Under the pieces are notes generated by a model. The model did not search any database. It was not told the origin of the DNA and worked only from the letters and a program-made list of their open reading frames with translations. The translations under genes were made by a program, and so were the position numbers. DNA of 5,058 bases from Myxococcota bacterium (GTDB taxonomy: Bacteria; Myxococcota_A; UBA9160; PR03): the NCBI GenBank assembly GCA_025453505.1, contig JALOQG010000235.1, positions 1 through 5,058 on the forward strand, in the 5' to 3' direction. This document shows positions 1 through 5,058 of the stretch, in pieces. Each line of letters opens with the position of its first letter. The stretch's first letter is position 1.

Positions 1-435
1 TGCCGACACGCCGCGCACCCAGCGCTGCGGCGGCAGGAAGGTGATGCGCTGGCCGAACGAGCAGGGAACGACGAGGTCGAGCCGGATCGACTCCGGGTTC
101 GTGAACCGCGAAGGCGTCACGCGCGCGACGTCGTGCAGCGGAATGCGCACGCTGTCGCGGAAGTTCGAGACGACGAGCGAGTCGCCCTCGAGCGTCACCT
201 GCTTGAGCCCCGCGTGCATCCAGAGCAGCAGCCCGACGACGAACGCGCCGATGCCCGCGAAGAACCAGCGGAAGGCGCCGATCCCGGGCACGCCGGGTTC
301 CACCGCGAAGCCGACGGCCCACACCGTGCCCGCGAACCAGACGCCGAGCAGCGCGGGAAGCACGAACTTGTACAAGGCGGTCGCGCGCGACGAGAGCACG
401 CGCGATGCACTCGCAGCGGGCGCGCCGGCGCTCAC
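1..435 (-). CDS. Small membrane protein with PH-like beta domain (partial, C-terminus beyond the window)
   Basis: The reading frame is open for 145 codons from a GTG at 433-435 to the left window edge, so the stop lies outside. Two hydrophobic segments are visible at about residues 22-45 and 54-76, joined by a short Pro/Gly loop, so the protein probably forms a membrane hairpin. From about residue 78 the chain alternates in the manner of beta strands (LEGDSLVVSNF, then VRIPLHDVARV, then a late FGQRITFLPP). That pattern resembles small bacterial PH-like domains behind a membrane anchor; this is a fold impression, not a firm family match. The start codon overlaps the stop of the upstream acyltransferase gene (GTGA) and no good Shine-Dalgarno precedes it, which suggests translational coupling. 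An in-frame GTG at codon 13 is a weaker alternative start. Function is unknown; a role at the inner membrane alongside the acyltransferase is inferred from the gene pairing only. Confidence 0.72.
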   Translation of the reverse strand, partial: MSAGAPAASASRVLSSRATALYKFVLPALLGVWFAGTVWAVGFAVEPGVPGIGAFRWFFAGIGAFVVGLLLWMHAGLKQVTLEGDSLVVSNFRDSVRIPLHDVARVTPSRFTNPESIRLDLVVPCSFGQRITFLPPQRWVRGVSA

Positions 436-1898
436 GTCGTTTCGGAGCGCCGGCCGCGCGGCGCGCGCTTCGACTCCGCCGCCGCGCGCGACTGCGCGAC
501 GCGCAGCAGCTCCGCCAGGGCCTCCTGCGTGTCGGCGACGAAGCGGTCGAGGTCGGGCACCACGTCCCAGTCGGCGTTGAAGCCCCAGTGGATGCGGCCC
601 GCGTACGAGAGCAGCGCGATGCCGAGCCCGAGATTGTCGACGAGCGGCACGTGCGGATAGGTCTCGGTCATGCGCGCGCCCGCCATGTACATCGGGATCT
701 GCGGGCCGGGCACGTTGGTGACGACGAGGTTGAACGGCAGCAGGCGCGTCGCGTTGCGCGCGCCGAGCGCGAGCAGCTGCGACGGCGTCCACTCGGCGAC
801 CTGCGTCAGCACCTCGGCGCCGATCGCGCTCTTCGACTCCTTCAGCTCGGCGGTGTGCGCGGCGATCGCAGCGAGCTGCGCGGCCGGGTCGTCTTCGCCG
901 AGCGGCAGCGGCACGACCCACGCCGAGACGCGATTGCCGAGCGCGCCCGATTCGTCGGCGGCGCGCACCGAGACCGGCGCCATCACGCGGAAGTCGAGGC
1001 CGTGCGGGCGCATGCCGCGGCGTTCGAGGAAGCGCCGCACGGCGCCCGTCACGACCGCGAGCACGACGTCGTTGAGCGAGCCGCCGAGCGCCTTGCGCAC
1101 GGCCTTCACCTCGGCGAGATCCATCGCCATCCAGTCGAAGCGGCGGTGCGGGCCGATCGCCCGGTTGAGCGGCGTCGGCGACGCCGAGCGCAGCGTCGCG
1201 CCGAGCGTCTCGGCCGCCGCGCGCAGGCGCGACACCACTTCGCGGCGCGTCTCCTCGGCCTCGCGCAGCAGATGGCGCAGGTCGCGCAGGGCGGCGAGCG
1301 GCAGGCCGGCGCGGCGCATCCACTCGTGGCGCATCAATTCGATCGGCGAGGGCGCCGGGCGCGGCACGAAGCGCGGCGGATCGGAGAGCGCCTCGGGCTC
1401 GGGCGAGAGGCTCAGCAACACCTTCATGAGATCGACGCCCGAAACGCCGTCCACCATGCAGTGATGCACCTTCGACACGAGCGCGAAGCGATCGCCCTCG
1501 AGCCCCTCGACGATCCAGATCTCCCAGAGCGGCCGCTCGCGATCGAGGTGCTGCTGCATGATGCGCGCGGACAGGCGCTTCAACTGCTCGTCGCTGCCGG
1601 GCCGCGGCAGGCTCGTGTGGCGCACGTGGTAGTCGAGCTGGAAGCGGTCGTCGTCCACCCACACCGCGTGCTGCTCGAACGGGATCCAGGCGAGCTTCTG
1701 GCGATAGCGCGGGATCTTGTGGAGCTGGGCGCCGATCCGCTCGCGCACGGCGTCGGCGTCGATGCCGCCGTCGGGCCGGCGCAGCGGTCCCGCCTCGAAG
1801 ATCATGGTCGAGGCGACGTGCATGTAGGCCGTCGGCTTCTCGAGCACGAGGAACGAATTGTCGAGAGCACTGAGACGGTCGTAGGCGTAGCGGGGCAC
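432..1898 (-). CDS. WS/DGAT-family O-acyltransferase (wax ester synthase / diacylglycerol acyltransferase type)
   Basis: This 488-residue protein has the full set of WS/DGAT landmarks. The N-terminus reads LSALDNSFLVLE followed by MHV, typical of the family. PLWE is at 123-126, and the catalytic HHxxxDG is intact as H145-H146-CMV-D150-G151. SLND is at 274-277, the RVMAPVSVR segment at 304-312, GNR at 321-323 and NVPGP at 395-399. Known members transfer a fatty acyl group from acyl-CoA to an alcohol or diacylglycerol, making wax esters or triacylglycerol at the cytoplasmic membrane; some homologues use other acceptors, so the substrate is open. Length is normal for the family, apart from an Arg/Ser-rich tail (about 470-488) that looks disordered. 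The GTG start is supported by a purine-rich ribosome binding site at 1902-1909. It lies 24 bases after the creatininase-family gene and overlaps the membrane-protein gene by 4 bases, so it is probably the middle gene of an operon. Confidence 0.93.
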   Translation of the reverse strand: MPRYAYDRLSALDNSFLVLEKPTAYMHVASTMIFEAGPLRRPDGGIDADAVRERIGAQLHKIPRYRQKLAWIPFEQHAVWVDDDRFQLDYHVRHTSLPRPGSDEQLKRLSARIMQQHLDRERPLWEIWIVEGLEGDRFALVSKVHHCMVDGVSGVDLMKVLLSLSPEPEALSDPPRFVPRPAPSPIELMRHEWMRRAGLPLAALRDLRHLLREAEETRREVVSRLRAAAETLGATLRSASPTPLNRAIGPHRRFDWMAMDLAEVKAVRKALGGSLNDVVLAVVTGAVRRFLERRGMRPHGLDFRVMAPVSVRAADESGALGNRVSAWVVPLPLGEDDPAAQLAAIAAHTAELKESKSAIGAEVLTQVAEWTPSQLLALGARNATRLLPFNLVVTNVPGPQIPMYMAGARMTETYPHVPLVDNLGLGIALLSYAGRIHWGFNADWDVVPDLDRFVADTQEALAELLRVAQSRAAAESKRAPRGRRSETT

Positions 1899-1901
1899 GC
1901 G

Positions 1902-1909
1902 CCCTCCCT
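1902..1909 (-). promoter_or_regulatory. Ribosome binding site of the WS/DGAT gene
   Basis: On the minus strand the sequence AGGGAGGG lies 3 bases before the GTG at 1896-1898 (core GGAGG with a 4-base spacer). It fills much of the 24-base gap after the creatininase-family stop and decides the GTG start. Confidence 0.7.
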
Positions 1910-1922
1910 GGATCGAAAGAGG

Positions 1923-2900
1923 TCAACGCACGTTGCGCGGCACGTTCAGGAGCAGATCGAAGAAACGCACCGCGAGCGGATTCACGAAGACGTGGCGGAG
2001 CTTCCAGTACGGCGAATGCCACTGTTCGGGCGGCAGCGTTCCGTCGAGCACCTCCGCGAGCGCTTCGGCGCTGCGGCCCGCGAGCAGGTCGAGGATCTGC
2101 TCGCCGATCTCGGCCGACGCGCCCGCCGGCGCGCCCGCGTAGGTCTCTTCGCAGAAGTAGTGGATGCCGGTCTTGAAGCCCTCGAACATCGACGGGACGG
2201 AAGCGAGCTTGCCGCGCGGTGTCGCCGGCTTCGGACGTCCGGTCTCCTCGATCCACAGGTCCACGGTACGGCGCGGGAGCTGTTTGTAGTCGGGGTCGAC
2301 CCAGTCGGGGTGCAGGGCGAGGAGCTGCGACGTCTCGACGAGTCCGCCGTGCGTGTCGCCGACGAGATCCGACTTCACGATGCCGGGGAGGTGGCCGAGC
2401 ACCTCCGTCAACTCCGAGCCGCCCTGCCCGTTCAGGCGCGAGAGCATCAGGGAGAAGATCGAGACCATCTGGATGCCGCGCGCCTTCGAGACGCTTTCGC
2501 ACGCCGTCTCGATCGCGAGGAAGTGGCGCGGGCTGCCGTGGAAGTTCGAGATGACGACGTGGCGGAAGCCTTGCGCCGCGAGAGAGTTCCCCATGTCCTC
2601 GAGCACGCGGATGGTCGTGGACGGCTGGAAGGCGATCGTGCCGGGCTGCGGGACGCCGTCGGTGGCGGCGTAGATGAAGGGCAGCTTGAGAAAGGTGCGC
2701 CCCGCATGGCGCTCGGGCAGGAAGCGCAGCGTGCGCTCGGCCAGCCCCTCGCCCTCGAGCGCGTCGGCGCCGAGCGGGAGGTGCGGACCGTGCACCTCGA
2801 GCGGCGAGCAGGTCACGAAGACGACGGCGCTCGCGCGGTCGATCGCGTCGAACTGTTTCTTGGTCAGCGTCTCCCAGCGGATCCAGATCGGGTCGGGCAT
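1923..2900 (-). CDS. Creatininase-family metal-dependent amidohydrolase
   Basis: This 325-residue protein belongs to the creatininase fold, which includes creatinine amidohydrolase, the formamide hydrolase ArfB and the mycofactocin peptidase MftE. These are metal-dependent cytoplasmic enzymes that cleave cyclic or linear amide bonds. The first metal motif is seen as E35-x-H37-GPHLPLGA-D46, with the same spacing as E34/H36/D45 of creatininase. GTIAFQPSTT at 88-97 matches the family's GT-S-F-P-T segment. H121 lies in NFHGSPRH, where most members have NGHGGN, and DTHGGLVETS at 182-191 supplies the conserved Glu of the last motif. The protein is longer than the usual 240-270 residues, with an extra C-terminal region after about 230 (WIEET, then a helical segment ending LLLNVPRNVR). 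I chose the ATG at 2898-2900 because GAGAGGAG lies just upstream; an in-frame start at 2936 has no such site. It is the first gene of the leftward operon. The substrate is not predictable; creatinine itself is unlikely given the altered motif. Confidence 0.85.
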   Translation of the reverse strand: MPDPIWIRWETLTKKQFDAIDRASAVVFVTCSPLEVHGPHLPLGADALEGEGLAERTLRFLPERHAGRTFLKLPFIYAATDGVPQPGTIAFQPSTTIRVLEDMGNSLAAQGFRHVVISNFHGSPRHFLAIETACESVSKARGIQMVSIFSLMLSRLNGQGGSELTEVLGHLPGIVKSDLVGDTHGGLVETSQLLALHPDWVDPDYKQLPRRTVDLWIEETGRPKPATPRGKLASVPSMFEGFKTGIHYFCEETYAGAPAGASAEIGEQILDLLAGRSAEALAEVLDGTLPPEQWHSPYWKLRHVFVNPLAVRFFDLLLNVPRNVR

Positions 2901-2904
2901 GCGG

Positions 2905-2912
2905 CTCCTCTC
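2905..2912 (-). promoter_or_regulatory. Ribosome binding site that fixes the creatininase-family start
   Basis: GAGAGGAG on the minus strand is followed by a 4-base spacer and the ATG at 2898-2900. It favours this ATG over the in-frame upstream start at 2936, which would add 12 residues of low-quality sequence. Confidence 0.6.
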
Positions 2913-2999
2913 GGCGTCGGGCGGAGCGGCCAGCATACCCGAGGGCCGCTACCGTCCGGTCGCTTCTCCCGTTCCCCGAAATTCCTCCATCGACGGCCC

Positions 3000-3031
3000 C
3001 GGTCGTGACCTCCCCTGTCACGCCGCGACCG
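3000..3031. repeat. Nested inverted repeat, possible operator
   Basis: CGTGAC at 3004-3009 is matched by its exact complement GTCACG at 3017-3022 across a 7-base spacer. An outer pair, CGGTCG at 3000-3005 and CGACCG at 3026-3031, is also exactly complementary and shares two bases with the inner left arm. The position between divergent genes fits a dimeric repressor site or a 5' leader hairpin. Short GC-rich inverted repeats arise by chance at this base composition, so the role is tentative. Confidence 0.35.
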
Positions 3032-3080
3032 CAACGTTTCCAGGCCCGGCCCCGCAGATCCGCGGGCCCGCCGGCCGGAT

Positions 3081-3085
3081 GGAGG
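3081..3085 (+). promoter_or_regulatory. Ribosome binding site of the nuclease-like gene
   Basis: GGAGG is followed by a 7-base A-containing spacer (AAATCCC) and the GTG at 3093-3095. This is the strongest ribosome binding site in the window; it selects the GTG and the reading frame among several long overlapping open frames. Confidence 0.8.
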
Positions 3086-3092
3086 AAATCCC

Positions 3093-4691
3093 GTGTACGA
3101 CCCCGACCTCGACGCCCTGGCGGCCCTCGATCCGCGCCGGGCCGCCACCGCTCGCGACCGCGACGAGATCGAGGTGTCGCTGCGCGTGCGCGACCCCGAG
3201 CTCGTGGCGGAGCTGCGCGCGATCCGCGACCCGCGCGAGCGCGACGAGCACGCGCAGCTCGCGTTGCGCATCGGCCTGCTCGCGCTGCGCTCGGCGCGCG
3301 GCCAGATCGACGCCGGCGCCGTGCGCGGCGAAGTCGACCGGCTGCTGATCGAGCTGCGCAAGGGACTCGAGCAGCACCGCGATCACGTCCAGTCCGAACT
3401 GTCGGGCGCGCTCAAGCACTACTTCGACCCGAACGACGGCCGCTTCGAGGAGCGCGTGCGCGCGCTCGTGAAGGACGACGGCGAGCTCGCGCAGGTGATC
3501 CGCGCACAGGTGCACGGCTCGGACTCGGCGCTCGCGCGCACGCTCGCGCAGCATGTCGGCGCCGAGAGCCCCCTGCTCCGTTCGCTCGACCCGACCAACA
3601 GCACGGGTCTCGTGGCCGGCGTGCAGCGCCTCGTCGAGGACGCGCTCGGCCTGCAGCGCACGGCGATCCTCGGCGAGTTCTCGCTCGACAACCGCGAGGG
3701 CGCGCTCGCGCGTTTCCTCGGCGAGCTGACGCGCAGCCACGGCGAGGTCGGCGAGGCGCTGCAGGAGCGCATCGGCGCGGTCGTGCGCGAGTTCTCGCTC
3801 GACGACGAGAACTCGGGACTGTCGCGGCTGGTGCGCCGCGTCGAGCGCGCGCAGCAGCAGATCGCCGACGAGTTCACGCTCGACTCGGAGACGTCGGCGC
3901 TCGCGCGCATGCGCCGCGAGCTGCTCGGGATCGCGGAGAAGCAGAACGCGACGCTCGTCGAGATCGAGAGCCGCATGAAGGTCGAGCTCGCGAAGTTCGG
4001 CGCGAAGCGCGAGGCCGACGCACGCACCACCGCGCACGGCAACGAGTTCGAGGCCACGCTGCTGCGCTGGCTCGAGCGCCGCGCGAACGAAGGCGGCGAC
4101 GTGTGCGAGGAGACCGGCGGCACGACCGGCTCGATCAAGAACTGCAAGGTCGGGGACGCGGTCGTCGAACTCGGTCCGGAGCACCGCGCCGCCGGCGCCC
4201 GGATCGTCTTCGAAGCCAAGGAGGACGCGAGCTACCGGCTCGCCACGGCGCGCGAAGAGATGGACACCGCGCGCAAGAACCGGGACGCCGACGTCGGCGT
4301 CTTCGTGCTCTCGGCGAAGAGCGCGCCCGATGGCTGGGAGACCTTCCGCGTGATCGGCCCCGACGTGTTCGTGGCCTGGAACGCCGAGGATCCCGCGACC
4401 GACGTGATCCTCGAAGCGGCCCTCGCGCTCGCCCGCGCGCTGTGCGCACGGGCCCGGCACGGCGTCGAATCGGAGCTGGACTTCGAGGGCTTCGAGCGCG
4501 CCGTGCGCGACGTCGAGAAGCAGATCCAGGCGCTCGCGGACATCACCACCTTCGCCGGCACCATCGAGAGCGGCGCCACGAAGATCCGCGAGAAGGTCCG
4601 CATCATGAAGGGCCATCTCGAGAAGGCGGTCGAGACGCTGGACGAATGTCGCGAGGCGGCGCGGCGCGATCTGTCCGGCGCTACGAGCTAG
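3093..4691 (+). CDS. Coiled-coil repeat protein with predicted PD-(D/E)XK nuclease-like domain
   Basis: I do not recognise a named family for this 532-residue protein. Residues 1-310 are highly charged and mostly helical, with no signal peptide or membrane segment, so it should be cytoplasmic. This part contains repeated short motifs: weaker ones at 111-126 (FDPNDGRF) and 165-181 (LDPTNSTGL), and clear ones at 196, 234 and 261 (FSLDNREGALARF, FSLDDENSGLSRL, FTLDSETSALARM). Residues 315-430 form a compact domain beginning GNEFEATLLRWL. There, D355 in KVGDAVVEL and E374-A-K376 in IVFEAKED give a PD-(D/E)XK pattern, followed by a helix (383-397) and a hydrophobic strand VGVFVLSA (401-408). This order is like DUF2130 and RmuC proteins, where a coiled coil precedes a nuclease-like domain. 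Residues 430-532 are again helical. I infer a metal-dependent DNA-acting protein, possibly scaffolded by its coiled coil; activity is unproven. The GTG start has an excellent ribosome binding site. The gene appears monocistronic. Confidence 0.85.
   Translation: MYDPDLDALAALDPRRAATARDRDEIEVSLRVRDPELVAELRAIRDPRERDEHAQLALRIGLLALRSARGQIDAGAVRGEVDRLLIELRKGLEQHRDHVQSELSGALKHYFDPNDGRFEERVRALVKDDGELAQVIRAQVHGSDSALARTLAQHVGAESPLLRSLDPTNSTGLVAGVQRLVEDALGLQRTAILGEFSLDNREGALARFLGELTRSHGEVGEALQERIGAVVREFSLDDENSGLSRLVRRVERAQQQIADEFTLDSETSALARMRRELLGIAEKQNATLVEIESRMKVELAKFGAKREADARTTAHGNEFEATLLRWLERRANEGGDVCEETGGTTGSIKNCKVGDAVVELGPEHRAAGARIVFEAKEDASYRLATAREEMDTARKNRDADVGVFVLSAKSAPDGWETFRVIGPDVFVAWNAEDPATDVILEAALALARALCARARHGVESELDFEGFERAVRDVEKQIQALADITTFAGTIESGATKIREKVRIMKGHLEKAVETLDECREAARRDLSGATS
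3675..3923 (+). repeat. Three protein-level repeats of an F-[ST]-L-D motif within the nuclease-like gene
   Basis: Three segments of about 18 residues share the pattern F-[ST]-L-D-x-x-x-[GS]-[AG]-L-[AS]-R-x, at residues 195-212, 233-250 and 260-277. The first two are 38 residues apart and the last two 27, and helical linkers lie between. At the DNA level the cores read TTCTCGCTCGAC, TTCTCGCTCGAC and TTCACGCTCGAC, so the copies are also close in sequence. Two more divergent copies lie upstream at residues 111 and 165. The pattern suggests a repeated helix cap or docking turn breaking up a long coiled coil. Confidence 0.7.
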
Positions 4692-4743
4692 GTCTCCATC
4701 TCGGCGGGCGCACGACCGGGGCGGCGGCGACGAGGGCTCGCGG
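4692..4743. other. Short convergent intergenic gap
   Basis: The 52 bases between the two convergent stop codons are GC-rich and show no clear hairpin followed by a T-run on either strand, so no intrinsic terminator can be called. Termination may be Rho-dependent or lie inside the neighbouring genes. Confidence 0.5.
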
Positions 4744-5058
4744 TCAGCCGGTGAGGACTTTCGCGAGGGCGCGCGGGTCGTGGCGGAGCAGGAGCCGGAG
4801 CGTGTCGAGGGCGGCGCCGAAGCGAGCGTGGCGCAAGTGCCCGCGCACTTCGTAAGGCAGGCCCGGCGCGAACACGCCGGCCCAGTGCACGCGGCCACGC
4901 TCGAGCGCGGCTTCCAGCGCGGCGTCGCCCGCGAGTTCGGGACGCTGCGCCTCGAGCGTCGCGAAAACGGAGCGGATCATGCGCGTCGGCGCGCTGCCGC
5001 TCGCGTTGCCGGCGTGCCGCCGGTACTCGGTGACGAGCTCGTTGTGGCAGTGGATCGG
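4744..5058 (-). CDS. C-terminal fragment of a probable family 2 glycosyltransferase (start beyond the window)
   Basis: The frame is open from the right window edge to a TGA at 4744-4746, giving 104 residues and no N-terminus. It opens with PIHCHNELVTEYRRHAGNASG, which resembles the end of the catalytic domain of many bacterial GT-A family 2 glycosyltransferases, where a CH-x(2)-[LV]-V-x-EYRRH-x(2)-N-x-S segment follows the catalytic core. A helical tail follows (VFATLEAQRP, then FGAALDTLRLLLRHDPRALAKVL) of the kind often seen at the C-terminus of these enzymes. Such proteins transfer sugars from nucleotide donors to polysaccharide, lipid or protein acceptors. The DXD donor-binding motif would be upstream and cannot be checked. 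The ATG at 4978-4980 lies within the conserved segment and is almost certainly internal, not the true start. The gene converges on the nuclease-like gene and is probably not co-regulated with it. Family assignment rests on one motif from memory. Confidence 0.6.
   Translation of the reverse strand, partial: PIHCHNELVTEYRRHAGNASGSAPTRMIRSVFATLEAQRPELAGDAALEAALERGRVHWAGVFAPGLPYEVRGHLRHARFGAALDTLRLLLRHDPRALAKVLTG

Larger units (their letters stand above)
2901..3092. other. Divergent intergenic region carrying both promoters
   Basis: This 192-base stretch separates the leftward operon from the rightward nuclease-like gene, so promoters for both should lie here. On the minus strand a TATGCT (2932-2937) could be a -10 element about 32 bases before the creatininase-family start, but no convincing -35 sits 17 bases upstream. 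I find no good -10/-35 pair for the rightward gene. An inverted repeat occupies 3000-3031. Near the right end a 5-base ATCCG/CGGAT repeat (3058-3062 and 3076-3080) encloses a GC-rich palindrome just before the ribosome binding site; it is weak. No small gene with a convincing start was seen. Confidence 0.5.

Noticed and set aside
1923..2900. Reading the creatininase-family gene as the mycofactocin peptidase MftE.
   Set aside because: None of the other mycofactocin genes (precursor peptide, radical SAM maturase, glycosyltransferase of that cluster) is visible next to it, and the protein is longer than MftE with a different His loop.
2901..2936. Upstream in-frame start for the creatininase-family gene (12 extra residues).
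   Set aside because: The added residues overlap the ribosome binding site and possible -10 region and are unlike the family N-terminus; the ATG at 2898-2900 has a good ribosome binding site.
405..3008. An 867-codon open frame on the plus strand, antisense to the acyltransferase and creatininase-family genes.
   Set aside because: Its product is Arg/Ala/His/Glu-rich low-complexity sequence without domains, while the minus strand in the same place carries two intact protein families. Long antisense frames are expected in DNA this GC-rich.
4692..4760. Possible bidirectional terminator between the convergent genes.
   Set aside because: No stem of useful length followed by a T-run could be found on either strand.
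3005..4855. A second plus-strand frame of 616 codons overlapping the nuclease-like gene.
   Set aside because: It is almost entirely Arg, Ala and Gly with no structure, and runs into the convergent gene. It is a frame shadow.
3018..4898. A 626-codon minus-strand open frame covering the nuclease-like gene.
   Set aside because: Its product is Leu/Ala/Arg/Glu repetitive and mirrors the helical composition of the plus-strand protein. It has no recognisable motif and overlaps the glycosyltransferase frame; the plus frame has the strong ribosome binding site and nuclease residues.
4978..4980. ATG as the start of a 78-residue stand-alone gene at the right end.
   Set aside because: The frame continues open upstream to the window edge and encodes the conserved EYRRH segment there, so this Met is internal to a larger gene.

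Overview
This window is very GC-rich (about 70% by eye) and densely coding, with GTG as a frequent start and codons strongly biased to G or C in the third position. That fits a high-GC environmental bacterium. The wax-ester-synthase-type acyltransferase suggests a lineage rich in neutral-lipid or acyl-transfer genes (Proteobacteria, Myxococcota, Actinobacteria or a related uncultured group), but nothing here fixes the phylum. I see no rRNA, tRNA, CRISPR array, insertion sequence, integrase or attachment site.

Layout: three genes run leftwards on the minus strand as a probable operon. In transcription order they are a creatininase-family metallohydrolase (start at 2900), a WS/DGAT-type O-acyltransferase (start at 1898, 24 bases after the previous stop) and a small membrane protein with two N-terminal helices and a PH-like beta domain (start at 435, overlapping the previous stop by 4 bases and cut by the left window edge). 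A divergent intergenic region of about 190 bases (2901-3092), with an inverted repeat in its middle, separates this operon from a rightward gene at 3093-4691. The right end carries the C-terminus of a minus-strand gene, probably a family 2 glycosyltransferase, convergent with the rightward gene.

The most interesting gene is the one at 3093-4691 (532 residues). Its N-terminal half is helical and charged, with five copies of a short F/L-x-x-D-type motif spaced along it; the last three are clear. After it comes a compact domain with the residue pattern of a PD-(D/E)XK nuclease (D355 and E374-x-K376), then a helical C-terminal tail. The architecture recalls RmuC and DUF2130 proteins, in which a coiled coil precedes a nuclease-like fold, but it matches neither exactly by eye. 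I infer a DNA-associated or DNA-processing protein of undescribed role. It stands alone between a divergent operon and a convergent gene, so context does not reveal a partner.

The minus-strand genes may act together in lipid or cell-envelope metabolism: a hydrolase, an acyl-CoA-dependent acyltransferase and a membrane protein, with the last two probably translationally coupled. No substrate can be read from the sequence.
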